A stretch of DNA of 64,000 nucleotides from positions 4,685,225 through 4,749,224 of the forward strand of contig JAJEKV010000078.1 of the NCBI GenBank assembly GCA_021234155.1. The letters are read 5' to 3'. The notes under the pieces are model-generated. The model was not told the DNA's origin and did no database searches. It saw only the letters and a program-made list of their open reading frames with translations. This DNA comes from Isoetes taiwanensis (Eukaryota > Streptophyta > Lycopodiopsida > Isoetales > Isoetaceae). Of this stretch, positions 11,034-21,354 are shown piece after piece. Position numbers and translations under genes: made by a program. Numbering within the stretch: the first letter of the stretch is position 1; every line of letters begins with the position of its first letter.

Positions 11034-11734
11034 GTGTCCAGGAAGTCCCTGAAGATATCGTTCATGAGCCTCATGAACGTTGCGGGGGCATTTGATAAGC
11101 CGAAAGGCATTACTGTGAACTCATAATGCCCATACCGCGTTCTGAAGGCGGTCTTATGGATGTCTTCTTCCTTTATCCTGATCTGATGATAAGCGACCTT
11201 AAGTCGATTTTTGGAGAAGATCTTTGCACCTTGAGCCGATCCATCAAGTCGTCGTCGATCTTGGGAGTTTTATACTTGTTCTTAATGGTGTGCTTATTCA
11301 AGCTGTCTATAGTCTATGCACATCCTCAAAGATCCATCCTTCTTCTTGACAAAAGAATGGGCGCCCAAGCGGCGAGACACTAGGTCTAATGAAACCTAGG
11401 TCGGGCGACTCCTGCAGAATCGCTTCTTCGACTCCGGCAACTCCCGTGTTGTCATTCTATATGGAGCCTTGCTTGTTGGCTTTGTTCTCGGTTCGAGTGC
11501 TATCTCTTTCGACTCCCCTATAAGGAGGAGCCGCTTGATCTCATCCGGAAAGAGATCATGGAACTCCGTGATTATTTGAGATACTTGCTTGACAGCAACT
11601 TGCCGAGCGTTGTCTTCTTTGCTTCCTTCCGATTCCGGTTCACTAATCTCAAGCTTGAAGATGTATGCGACTTGCTCACTCTTGATGCACTTGAGCGGCC
11701 GTTTAGAAGACATACCTTTGCATGATGGGAACAA
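11034..11734 (-). pseudogene. Gypsy-1 reverse transcriptase (N-terminal part)
   Basis: The minus strand reads FHDLFPDEI, then ALEPRTKPTSKAPYRM at 11396-11734, the usual protease-RT linker and RT entry of gypsy elements. RT palm segments follow from about 11390 to 11034, ending just before the inverted-repeat insertion. At least one frameshift lies near 11400. Copying of element RNA into DNA would be its role; it is inactive here. Confidence 0.88.
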
Positions 11735-12240
11735 CTTCCTTACCTGTTATCTCAATGATCTTGCCGTCGGGCGTTGGGAAGGTCACCTTCCGCTTTCCAT
11801 AATCGATAATGGCCCTGCGCCCAAGGTACTCCATTCCTATGATCAAGTCATACTTTCCAATGCCCATTACTTCTGCTCCCATCCGGATATTAATCCACGG
11901 CAAATCGATGTCGAAGTTAATTCTCTTGCCCGTGCACGCCTTCTTGCACCACTTGCTAAAACAACGGGTCTTGGTTTTGACTTTAGCGGCTTCAACTTCA
12001 ACATCGAACCATACGGAGGATGCAAAGTTATGGCTACTTCACGAGTCTATCAAGACTATGAAGGACTTAGCTTTAGCCTTCCCTCATTTGTGGAAATTAC
12101 CTTTATCTTGGCTCTGCGCTTGCTCAGTATCTATTGCGGCAAAGATATGACACTCACCACGAATATAGTCAGCGGGCCTCTTAGCCGCTGCCGTCCGGCG
12201 GGGCTTCCCAATCTCCCAACTCCGCTAGAGCTGCACTCAT
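11703..12240 (-). pseudogene. Gypsy-1 protease region
   Basis: The minus frame at 11703-11903 reads GKYDLIIGMEYLGRR, the hydrophobic 'LIIGMDWL'-type motif of gypsy retropepsins. The upstream portion (11904-12180) continues in other frames. The active-site DTG could not be placed with confidence, so the enzyme is either degraded or shifted. Confidence 0.7.
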
Positions 12241-13334
12241 GACGTAGGGGCGGTTTTGTTGTCCTATGGCCCGGCTGGAAGCACCAAGCACTGCTTTTCT
12301 ATGCACTCCTGCCTCTTTTCCTTGGGCATCGCTTGCAAAAGGATTGCACTTTGCTTTGGAGTAGTTTGACTTCTCCCGCTTGTCCTTGAAGGACACCTGC
12401 TTCTTCTCCTCTTTGCTTCCCCGGTTCCCCACCATATTGGGTTCTATTTGGACTGGACTGCTGCCACAGGGCTGTAGCTTCTGTCGCCTTGCCTTTCTCC
12501 GAAGTCTGGCTGCTTGTGCCCGCTATTACAGGTCCACGACCCACCGCAAGCTTATAGCCTTGGATTACGCCCGATCGTCCTAGGGTTTATTGCTCTCACA
12601 AACTTGCGGATCTCCTCATTTGACCCCTCAATATAACTTTCTCTTTGCATGCTTCTCTCCCAACCCGGCACATCTGACCTTAGCCTCATGAATTCCTCAG
12701 TATATTTTGAACCGATTTGTTGCCTTCCGCAACCTGTAAAGCTGCTGCATCATCTTTGGACTTATGTTCCCTTGGAGCGTAATGGCGCTTTGAAGGCTTT
12801 AGCAAACTTTACGAACTTACAAGCATCCCCTGCTAAGCCGTGTGCCTTTGCATACCCCTTCCACCAAATCGGAAATGGCTCCTTTCAAGTTGGCTGTTGC
12901 AACACGCGCCTTTGTCCTTATCCTTCATGCCATAAGCATTTCATTTTCGCTCATTTCATCCAGCCATGCCTCTGCTTCCAATCGACTGTTCTCCCCGAGA
13001 GCCCTGTTCCGATTCAGGGCCTTCCATACATTTGCCCCAGTCGGAATCTACCTTCTTACGGTAGTCGAGGCCACGGTATCTCTTTGTCGTCCCCTGCGGG
13101 GTGTTCCTCTCCGCCTTCCCTCTGTTAAGTTCGAGCCTGCTCTTCCTCTTCCTCAGTCGGAGTCCGAGTGCGAACTTGAGTCGGAAGATTAGGGATTTGG
13201 GGATCTCCTTCTCTTGCTCCTCTTCTTGTCCCTTCCTTCCCTCCGAGCTGATGCTTGCGGTAGCCGAGCATTGCCCACAGAACCCCTGCTTGCACGGATA
13301 GTAATGCCTTTATCTGCTCCGGATCCGTCCTCAT
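12181..13334 (-). pseudogene. Gypsy-1 gag
   Basis: Located directly upstream of protease in element sense. Fragments are basic and Gln/Ser-rich (for example TALWQQSSPNRTQYGG at about 12430-12500). The likely N-terminal end lies near 13334. Frames change several times. I could not confirm an intact CCHC knuckle, only Cys-rich remnants near 12310-12340. The assignment rests mainly on position. Confidence 0.6.
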
Positions 13335-13599
13335 CCGGGCTATCTGCTTTCTGGGGTCATGGGTTCCCTATCTTCAAATAGGTTCCTTGCGGGGTGGTGC
13401 AGGCGGGGTTTGCTCTTCTATAAGGTCTCGCGGTTGTCGTTCCCTGGCAGCTTAGCCCTCTAGCTGCATCCACAAGTGATTAATGGCTATATGGTTAGTT
13501 CCATTTGTTCTCTTGCATTGTTTATGTTTGTTGGTATAATTGTGGGGCAAAATACATCAACAAAACATTTAAAGTCTTGCGCAGAATTGTATTTATATA
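13335..13599 (-). other. Spacer between cassette and gag
   Basis: AT-rich around 13540-13600 with no frame I can support. In element sense it follows the end of the cassette coding frame and could hold its polyadenylation region. Confidence 0.35.
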
Positions 13600-15293
13600 T
13601 CATATAATATTTTAAATACAAAAAGTCTCCGGGATCAAGAGTCTAGCTAGTCTTGAAATCGCCGGTGAAGGCGGGTTGTCTTCAAGAAACTTCTTAACTT
13701 GGGCCGTCCCTACCGAAAGTGACCCAAGTTCGATGATGCTTTGCCGGGCGAGCCTCCCGGATGGCTCTCACCAGGTCTTCCACCCGCGGTCGGATGTAAG
13801 GGGCGCGATCCGCGCTAATCTCCCCGGCGTCGGTGGGGGATGGCTAAGTCGAAGAGGTCAAGTGCCATTGCCCTCTTGACTAAAGACAAACATAGTCGAC
13901 ATTTTTGCTGCTAAGGAGCATGCTGCCCCGCCGGCCGAGAGTGCAATCAGCATAAACACTCCTTCTTAGCCTCACGGGACTGAACTTGCGGTGAATTACC
14001 GCTATTCTCCCATCCATCAGCCGGTGGTAAGTAGTACCGGCGACACTGTCGTTGTGTGTCGGAAGCTTCTCCGCTTGTTTGGCCTCCGACTCTCTGCCGC
14101 CCGCCCAAGCGACTCTCTACTTCTGAGCTCCCGTAGTCTTCACCAGCGGTCGAGCCTCGAGGTCGATTCCTTCTCCTTTGGCAGGGGTGATATCGAAGGA
14201 CCGGCATTAGGATGCTTTCGTGGTCTTCCCACGGATCCCCATACGCTCTTGGAGGGCGAGGAACTCCTCCTCCTGTTGGCAGCTCCCGCTCGTCCATCAA
14301 TTGCCCGATCGGGCTTTGTAGGCACGGATGGAGGTCGCCTCCCACAATGTAGGTGTCGGACTCCCTCACTTGAGGCGGGAAGTCACGATGCTCCCCCGGA
14401 CGATGAAGTCGCCCAGTCGGTCTCACCTTGGTGGTGGAGCAGTTCGTCCAACTCGAGCTCCCTCTCCCTACATTCGGGAGGTTCTCGATGTCGTGAGGAG
14501 TAGATACTCCTCTCGCCGATGATGATAGGGGCTAGGCTTGTGATGCCTAGCCCGAGTGGGGAGCAACTCGATGCCCTCGGCTGCCCCTCGAACTTGATCG
14601 CCTCCTGGCCTCCTTGTTCGCCTTCGCCTCAGTCGAGCTCTCCGTGTATCCTTCGCCGTCCGGACTCCTCCCTCATCCTCTCTTGCTTCCTGTTCCTGTT
14701 GATACCTAAACAAAGATTCCGCTCTTCCTCTTGTCTTCGCTATGGGGTCTACCTCCACCTGGAGGGATAGAGGTTGCCCCCATCGGGTTCCCCCGATTGG
14801 GATAAGAAGATGGCTAGGGCGTGGTGTAAGAGAAGTACTTGGTCCTTGCTATCGTCGGGACCATGTAGTCGGGTAGCCTTTATGCTTTGTTGGTCAAGTA
14901 CTTGGCGATGTTGGGGACATCGCCCAAGGCCGCTTTGAAGAGATGGGCTGGGAACGAAATATCCTATGCAAGGGGGACTTGAACAAGGGAGGGTCCTACC
15001 CTAGCCTGAAATTCTGCTAGCACCGCCTATATCTTTGGGGTTGCATTCAAAGCATGTAACTTGGATGTCGATTTCTTTCACAAAGACTTGGAAGATGTCG
15101 TTGACATCCGCCTCGATGGCATGGGCGGGCGTACTGCCTACCATCGCCCAAATCAGCAAAGTGGCCATTGATCTAGCAAGGAAGGGAGTATCAAACGGAT
15201 GCGAAGCCTCGTGGAGCCGAAAGATCGCCCTAAGCAAAGTGGGGAGCTTAATTTGCGAGGTGGTACCAATTGAGAAATGGGAACTTATTTATA
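13600..15293 (-). pseudogene. Cassette unit B: TATA-led decayed coding sequence, unknown function
   Basis: A TATA box (15286-15293 on the minus strand) lies about 180 bp beyond a palindrome pair. The first frame (15237-15001, possible ATG at 15171) contains EADVNDIFQVFVKEIDI. Farther down, protein-like segments appear in changing frames, such as TTYHRLMDGRIAVIHRKF near 13990-14040. A C-terminal segment, VEDLVRAIREARPAK, passes by one indel into QVKKFLEDNPPSPAISRLAR and ends at TAA near 13600. The consistent strand and the stop next to an AT-rich tail suggest one ancestral gene of several hundred codons. Family not recognised. Weak local resemblances to histone H2B or H4 (VNDIF, PAISRLAR) are not sufficient for a call. 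Confidence 0.5.
15286..15293 (-). promoter_or_regulatory. TATA box of cassette unit B
   Basis: The minus strand reads CCTATAAATAAG, about 50 bp before the first open frame and about 180 bp after palindrome H4. The same geometry occurs in unit A. Confidence 0.6.
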
Positions 15294-15474
15294 GGAAAGG
15301 GAAAAACCCTAATTTTTAAAAAGACTTAGAATTTAACCGAGATTAGGCAATTCTAACCTATTAAGTGATGCAATTGCAAGTTTAAAGTATATTTCTAGGG
15401 TTTGAGCATGCTAAGGAGAGCTACCGAACTTATTGTGCAATTTGGAGATCATTTAGTGAAGAAATAGATGCGGG

Positions 15475-15734
15475 GTCTCACACGTTATGCCCGGCCCGAT
15501 TTCTAAAATGTAGAAATCGTCTGGCTGACGTATGAGACATAGGTCCTAATTGGGCTAGGATTACTCAATTTAGGTGATCTAAGACTGTAATTCCACTAAA
15601 CTCATCGAGTTAGGCGTAATTGACCCCTTACTTGGTCGATTTGGAGCTGTTTTGGGCATTTTTGGGCATGGTCTCTGCGTTGCGCCCGGCCCGATTTCTA
15701 GAATGTAGAAAATGCCTCGGCGGACGTGTGAGAC
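15475..15734. repeat. Palindrome pair H4/H3 heading cassette unit B
   Basis: Two imperfect palindromes, 15475-15538 and 15671-15734, start points 196 bp apart. Each has outer arms GTCTCACACGT / ACGTATGAGAC or close variants, an inner arm GATTTCTA / TAGAAATC, and a conserved CCGGCCCGATTTCTA block. They are diverged copies of the pair at 17325-17601. Confidence 0.9.
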
Positions 15735-15974
15735 ATCGCCTCAATTTTGCTCAAAACTCTAATTTAATTAAAACAAAAGCTAGGGATCGATATCTTGACC
15801 TATTTAAACAAGGTTTGACACTTTATTTACACAAAATTTTCTTTATATTAACAAAATTTTTCCGGTTATTTACAAAACTCAAAGGTCGTTCACCCTTGAT
15901 GTGCACGGCAAGATACATATCCGCCTCATGAGGGGTAACCCTCTTCGCGTGCACCGCGCGAGGCCGTTGAATCT

Positions 15975-17147
15975 TCAAAATGTTTCACTAAGTGGGCTTG
16001 CCGCCTCTTGCAAACACAAGCAACATCTCAAATGCATCGCAGCGCGTATGCGTGTTGTATTCTTGAATGACCCGCGGACGGGGAATTTGGAGCGGCGCGG
16101 GGAATCGAGTCCGTAACTCTTACGGAAGTGGCGGATCTCCTTGAGTGCCCAATCTTCTCCCTGTTTCTTCTTGCTCCGCTTCTTCCGGGTGCTCGTGGAG
16201 GCTTGGGCTTTGGTGGAGGGGCTTGATTAATACGGCTCTTCGTGGTGTGCCTTCAATCGTTCTCACCGGTGCTCTGGTAATAGGCATTGTAGGCCTCCCA
16301 CTTTGCCATGTATGCGTTGTGCTCACGATCCTCTTAGATAGACCTTTAAGGGTCTATTACATAGGCTTCCGTTAGGCGGCGTGGGGCCTTGACCCTATCC
16401 CACGTTGGAAATGGTGGGGGCTTCGCCCTGCTGCGGCCTCCTCACGCTCTTGGGGCGTCTGCTCGGGTACCTCTTCTCTCTGACAGGGGCTTTGAAGAGC
16501 TTGCCCCGTCTGGCGCCCGAGACGTAGTCTTGGTCGAATCGTCGGTGGTGGGCGGGGTCTCCTTTCCCGACGGCTCGTTGATGACAAGGTTTCTCGCCCT
16601 CTTCCCAACCTTGACCCGACTTCCTCTTGCTGCCTTGATGGCCTTGGCCCTCCTCTTCTTGGATCGTAGGCGTCTTCCCGATCCTTTGATCTCTGCTCCG
16701 GTGCTCTTTGACTTTTACTTGTGGGCCGGCGTGCTAGGTCGACCTCTTCCTCGGGGTGAGTTCGGCGGTTCTTTGCTCCTCTCCTACACTGCTCCTCCTG
16801 CGGGTGGATCTCAGCTGGGGTTGTTCTTGGCCTATTGGTGGGTTCGCTTTGTTCCCTCTGCTCCTCGTGGGTTGGTCCCCCCGGTGTTGCTCCCCGGCCG
16901 CCCCCGCTTCCACGCCTCCTAGCAGGTGCAATTTCTTGAGGATCTCACTCATGACGCCCGGGGCCCGCCGTCCTCCAAGATCTCGTGGTGGTCGCGCTCC
17001 GGTCCGACCTCGATTCCTCGCTTCGGCGAAGATCCGCCGACGTGGAGAAAGCGTTCCAAGAATCCCGTGAAAAGGCTGGGAGCGGCTGGCATTTGGAGGA
17101 TCCGCTTCGCTAGGCTTCCTTTGGTACCGCTTCGTGCGGGCCATCAT
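15975..17147 (-). pseudogene. Cassette unit A: long basic frame with histone-H3-like signatures
   Basis: About 95 bp below a TATA box the minus strand opens with two ATGs and reads MMARTKRYQRKPS (17147 down), matching the invariant MARTK start of H3 histones. It stays open for 137 codons, Arg- and Gln-rich, to a TAG at about 16736. A shifted frame continues with strongly basic RRLRSKKRRAKAIKAARG near 16640-16690. After further shifts, a frame from 16226 reads KKKQGEDWALKEIRHFRK (ALKEIRHFRK at 16148-16119) and ends with LCLQEAA (LQEAA at 16013-15999) and a stop at 15975. ALKEIRHF and LQEAA are hallmarks of the histone-fold alpha-N/alpha-1 and alpha-2 helices of centromeric H3. The part after LQEAA, with alpha-3, is missing. 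A competing frame over the last 90 bases (RVIQEYNTHTRCDAFEMLLV) also looks protein-like, so the H3 reading is a hypothesis. Confidence 0.45.
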
Positions 17148-17242
17148 TTTACTGGTTTGTCGACGGAGCTAAAGCGAAGATCATCTTGACAAAGACGGCG
17201 AAGTTCTCGGGAAGGACGGGAAAAATGGGAGGGGTCCGGTTC

Positions 17243-17250
17243 TATTTATA
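17243..17250 (-). promoter_or_regulatory. TATA box of cassette unit A
   Basis: The minus strand reads GGCCCTATAAATAGAACC, 75 bp after palindrome H2 and about 95 bp before the MMARTK start. Confidence 0.65.
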
Positions 17251-17324
17251 GGGCCAATTTTAGGTCAACTTTTAAACTACCTTTTTGGGTTGTCTAAGGC
17301 ATCTAAAACACCTAATTAAGCAAG

Positions 17325-17487
17325 GTCTCACACGTTGCGCCCAGCCCGATTTCTAAAATCCAAAAACCTGTCCTGGCGCGACGTGTGAGACATGGTGGGG
17401 CCCACTATTAAATTAACATGCAACATGCTAAATCTACTAATTCTTAGCTTAAATTTAGAGTTATCAAGATATTTTACTATAATTTAC

Positions 17488-17523
<36 letters not shown>

Positions 17524-17601
17524 TAAATTTTAATGTCTCACACGTTGCGCCCAGCCCGATTTCTAGAATGTAGAAATCTGTCCTGGCGCGACGTGTGAGA
17601 C
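17325..17601. repeat. Palindrome pair H2/H1 heading cassette unit A
   Basis: H1 (17535-17601) has outer arms GTCTCACACGTTGCGCC and GGCGCGACGTGTGAGAC and inner arms GATTTCTA / TAGAAATC, close to a perfect 67-bp palindrome. H2 (17325-17391) shares the outer arms, but its inner arm has decayed. Their start points lie 210 bp apart, with a pure T run (17491-17522) between them. The spacing to the second pair is about 1.86 kb. Confidence 0.93.
17491..17522 (+). repeat. Poly-T run of 32
   Basis: Uninterrupted T homopolymer between palindromes H2 and H1 (poly-A on the coding strand of the element). Confidence 0.95.
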
Positions 17602-17795
17602 CACCCTACTTTTTGGATGTTGGCTCATCAATTTTAGTCTTTTTACGTTTCTATTCATTTTAACTGTTACTAGCTTAGCATGAACTACAAAAATGAGAAA
17701 AAATTTTCTCATTTTTCGAGGTTTGAGGATCCTATCAAGTTAGTGCTACTGGGACATGGCCAGTGCTTTGCTCTTGGTCTCCAAGAACATAGCTC

Positions 17796-17811
17796 GATAC
17801 CTTTGTGGCGT
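17796..17811 (-). other. Gypsy-1 primer-binding site (tRNA-Met type)
   Basis: Two bases inside the right LTR the minus strand reads GGTATCGAGCTATGTT, matching the common plant primer site TGGTATCAGAGCCATG with one deleted A and one substitution. It sets the 5-prime end of the element at the right. Confidence 0.75.
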
Positions 17812-17813
17812 CC

Positions 17814-19488
17814 CCTACTGTGAGATACGGTGCACTCACCGTATACAAACCAGGAGTTCATCCCCATACCCATTTCAAGGTACAATCTGAGGGCCCTCCA
17901 CATGACACCGCGAACCGTAGCGGGTTCCAAAGTGGGAAGAGTGGAAGGGTCGTTGCACCCCGTCTCCCTCAGGGCCTACCTAGCTGCGGAAGCGTAAACA
18001 TACATGTCAGTAGCACATACATCAACATCATATGACCATCGCGAAGGATGGTCCTCCACATATCTGCATAGACGAAGATCAGCACATCACATAGGGAATC
18101 CTACCCAAGGCTCAGACACAGGGATGGACTGACAAGCTTGGGTCTCCGTGAGTTCATTGCGCATGTAATTCATGGCAATGGATTTGGTCGGGCATAAGAA
18201 CATGGCCTAGGGTTGTCCACTCCATCGCCCCTCCCGTGCACACTTTGCAGTAGGTTGAAAAGTGTTGGGACTCGACCAGAGCTCGTGGGATGCATAGCCA
18301 AGGGGCTATATCCACGGGTTACATCTCCCCAGCCCGATGGGGCGGTAGGGATCTCTCCCTCCGAGATCTACAATGCCGACTCAAGGTGACTAGAGGGCCA
18401 CCTTGCATCCGACTTGAACTCAATGGAAGGTCATATTCACCACCTCACGAGTAAAATGAGCCCATGCCTTGCCCACACGCAGTGGCAAGCCATTAGACCT
18501 AGTCACAAAGTGACCCGTGCATTACTAACACACCATAGGGGTCGTTCAAGAGTCGTAACATGAACCTCCTTATAAGCCGGCCTGGCCCCTTCACCCACAA
18601 ACCGTGTGTGGCTCTTGTGCAACCGGCCGCATCTACAAGTGTGCTAGAGAGGCTACTCTAGGAGCATCGACTACAAGCTTTAGGTCTCTACCCCCTTCCC
18701 AATACAAGGAGTTCATAGAGATACATCATCCATATACATCACATAAGAACCGAAGAACAAGATCTAATCTACCACATAGAGTTAGGTTCTTTAGTTAGAA
18801 TCTGCTTATCTAGGGATCTAGAGGGCCGCTATGGCCAATCTAATCGGCTAAACCCCACCGATACAATGACTAAAAATAGGGTTTAGACTATCTAATTGGC
18901 CACATACCGGGTCCTTGAGGGCTCCCTCCCGACTGAGCTCGACCATCCCCAACAAACTTCGAATCTAGAGAAACTAAGGTTGCAATTCTCCCAAATGAAA
19001 GTGCGGGATGCGGTTTTAATTTTGAGGCAGCCAAAACAGAGTTCTGAAGCCCTAAAATCGAAAATTGGGTTAGTTAGGGTTTCCAACCCTATATAGACAA
19101 GGGGTTGGCTAGGGTTTCCAATTATCCCCTTTTGGCATGTGGGATAATTGGAAATGGGCCCACTTGCCTTTAAGGCCTAGGTGGCCAAATGTGCCCACAT
19201 GGAAATGTGTGCACATTAATGAATGTGTACATTGGAAAATGTGCACATTAATTGCACCTATGGGTATGGCCCACTTGGCATCAAGTGGCCACATGGAAAT
19301 GTGTGCCCACATTAATGTGTACATTGGAAAATGTGCACATTAATACTAATGCACCTTCTTAGCGAGTTGCCCCCTAGGGCTACCCACTTGGCTATACGTT
19401 GGCGTACACGTCAATCGGGGTGGCGTGTACGCGTGACGTGGCAGTACAATATACGTCCTGGGGGCGTATACTGTGCTGGAACGTCACA
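17814..19488 (-). repeat. Gypsy-1 5-prime LTR
   Basis: Partner of 3946-5618. It starts TGTGGCGTCCCC (one A-to-G change against the other LTR) and ends ACGTCACA, followed by the GATAT duplication. The minus-strand TATA-like box corresponds to the plus-strand CTATATAG near 19088-19098. Confidence 0.93.
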
Positions 19489-19493
19489 GATAT

Positions 19494-19587
19494 TATATTC
19501 TTTTAGACATTTAGTTTCTTGTTTTTCTGCCTCTTTTTTCAGCATGTTGTTGCATTGTATTGGTTGAGTGCAACTAGGCTCTAGAAG
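19494..19587 (+). repeat. 3.1-kb repeat, copy 1 (right end)
   Basis: Resumes after gypsy-1 and ends CAACTAGGCTCTAGAAG. This end is roughly inverted relative to the start motif CTTCTTGAGGCTAGTTG and recurs at 29759-29773, at the end of copy 2. Confidence 0.75.
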
Positions 19588-19588
19588 T

Positions 19589-20240
19589 GCGATTTATCTG
19601 CGTTTTGAGATTAGCAGATAAATTCGCTTCTTGAGGCTAGTTGAGAGAGTCCCCCTTGGAGTATTTATAGCCTTGTTGCATTCCTAACATTTTCATCAGC
19701 CATCTTTGAGCCTCCCCCTTTGTAGTCGCATGCCCCACCCCCCCTCCCTCCTTTAGTTTTAGCCCTGCGTTTATTGAAGTATTCTTATAGTCAATGTCTT
19801 AGTTTTTTATGTTGATTGGCTCATTATTTGACTTCTTGATCTTGCGAGGTTATCTTATACAATGGGCTGAAGGCTCTCATGCCAAGCATTGTTGTTGGGG
19901 CAACTCTTATGTCTTGAATGTTGGGTTTTAAGTGGGGACGATGTTGAGGGCCCTTGCGCCATGGTGGTGGACCCTCGTATGCCAAAATGTGGCGGCCTTT
20001 GTGCCAAGAGTGGGGTCCTCGTACCAGGAGTTTCTTTGTTCCTTTTGCAGATTTGCTCAAAGATGGATGTGGAGACGTCCTTTGCGAGTTTTGCAAGAAT
20101 CTTGGCATGTTGGGGTCGTGTTGGACATTAGCAACGGAGGCCTATAAATCTCTATGAACTTATTGGATCCTTTTGATGCTTTTGTATGCCCAAAAAGGCT
20201 GGTGTGCATGAGGGATTATTAGAAGTGAAATATCTTAGGT
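19589..20240 (+). repeat. 3.1-kb repeat, copy 2 (left part)
   Basis: Starts GCGATTTATCTGCG with the same hairpin (19591-19623), then CTTCTTGAGGCTAGTTG and TATTTATAG near 19663. Similarity to 983-1840 continues through a 'CCTCGTGC' zone (1360-1500 against 19900-20030) and the landmark CCCAAAAAGGCTGGTGTGCA near 20190. Similarity fades after about 20240. Confidence 0.65.
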
Positions 20241-21354
20241 CACTTTGTCATGTCAGAGTTTTGTGCTTGTGCGCTTTGGCTTCCCTTTATGCTGGTCTCC
20301 TCACTTATCGAGTTCCGGCCGAGGAGGCTTGATGGTGTTCCGGCCAAGGAGGCTTGATGGTGTTATGTTATGAATTTCATTTTATTTCTTGATGGCTTCT
20401 TCCCGGCTTTCTCTATTGTTAGGTTGTTGCATGTCATCGTCTCAGGCTTGTTCATGTGTCTTCCGGATGGTTTGCACTACTCTGGGTCATGCTTGTAGCC
20501 TACAGCTTCGGATGTGTTTCCTCTATTCTGTATGCCTGGGTTCGTGACGCAGATTGCTTGTTCTAGTATCTTTAGTTTTTGTATACAGAAGAAGATGGTT
20601 GCGGTAAGATCTTAGATATTCGGCTTGTGTTTATTTGACCATCGTTGCAGCTTCTTTCCACGGAGCCCATGTTTGGCTATGACCGGTCCAAGACTGTCAG
20701 CCCACGAAAGCTCTAGGGATGGGCCCGACTTCATGGCCGAGATTACTTGGGCGTTGATTCGGAGAAGCCTTTGCCGGTTGTAGTTTATGTGGTAAGTCTT
20801 CAGATTATTTTTGCCCCTTTTGATTTGCTAACCATGGACGCAGATGTTGTTGGCTGTTACTTCTAGGCTTGGTCGGCAAAAGGAGCCTATGCAGACATTT
20901 TCTAGCTTCCTGTTCTCGTTCCTACATGGGCTTGCACCCTTACTTTGTTTCTTGGCTTTCAATCAAACTGCATTTTAGTATTGAAGTGAAGTGGTGTTCT
21001 CATTGAGCTTTGTAAAACATTGAATACAAATGGATCCCTCACTAGGGGTAGACAAATTTGGAAATATGAACTTTAAATGCTCCGAAACTAGGCAATCATC
21101 GAGAGCATGATGATACTAAAGAATACAACATAAAAGATGGTTTTATCTGCCACTTGATCGATGCAAAGGTGAGAAGACCCGGTGACTGCTCCTCATTGGA
21201 AAGAAGAACCACGCGTTCTTAGGTTTTTGAGGAAACCCAAGCAAATAGTTGAAGCACGACCCCACGCATTATGGCAACCATAAGACCTGAAACAATCCTG
21301 CAGAATCAAGGCTGAAAAAAAATAACCCGTCAAAGAGTTAAATGCCATAGGCAA
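20241..21354. other. Left part of the 7-kb insert in copy 2
   Basis: Mixed composition, no supported gene. A doubled GGAGGCTTGATGGTGTT lies near 20325-20365. Splice-like AG and GT sites occur around 20640-20790 but without a recognisable protein. The exact left boundary of the insert and its TSD were not found. Confidence 0.35.

Larger units (their letters stand above)
3946..19488 (-). mobile_element. Gypsy-1: complete but decayed Ty3/gypsy element (15.5 kb)
   Basis: Both ends carry LTRs of about 1.67 kb beginning TGTGACGT (TGTGGCGT in the right copy) and ending ACGTCACA. They are flanked by a 5-bp target-site duplication GATAT at 3941-3945 and 19489-19493. Orientation is minus: a polypurine tract lies next to the left LTR and a tRNA-Met-like primer site next to the right LTR. 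The order in element sense is gag, protease, reverse transcriptase, RNase H, integrase and a chromodomain-like tail, as in plant chromoviruses. All coding regions are broken by frameshifts and stops. The element carries a 2.19-kb insertion in RT and an extra 4-kb cassette before gag. It sits inside copy 1 of the 3.1-kb repeat. Confidence 0.93.

Noticed and set aside
13991-14503. 170-codon plus-strand frame opposite cassette unit B
   Set aside because: Ser/Arg-rich antisense frame; minus-strand segments are more protein-like and agree with the TATA box orientation.
13600-15237. Calling unit B a histone H2B or H4 gene
   Set aside because: Only short motifs agree (VNDIF; PAISRLAR); they lie more than 1 kb apart and not in fold order.
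16389-16922. 177-codon plus-strand frame opposite cassette unit A
   Set aside because: GC-rich antisense shadow; TATA box, start context and motifs are on the minus strand.
15475-17601. CRISPR-like or tRNA-like reading of the four regularly placed palindromes
   Set aside because: Only two pairs, spacers of unequal length, plant genome context, and no cloverleaf; they are cruciform-type palindromes.
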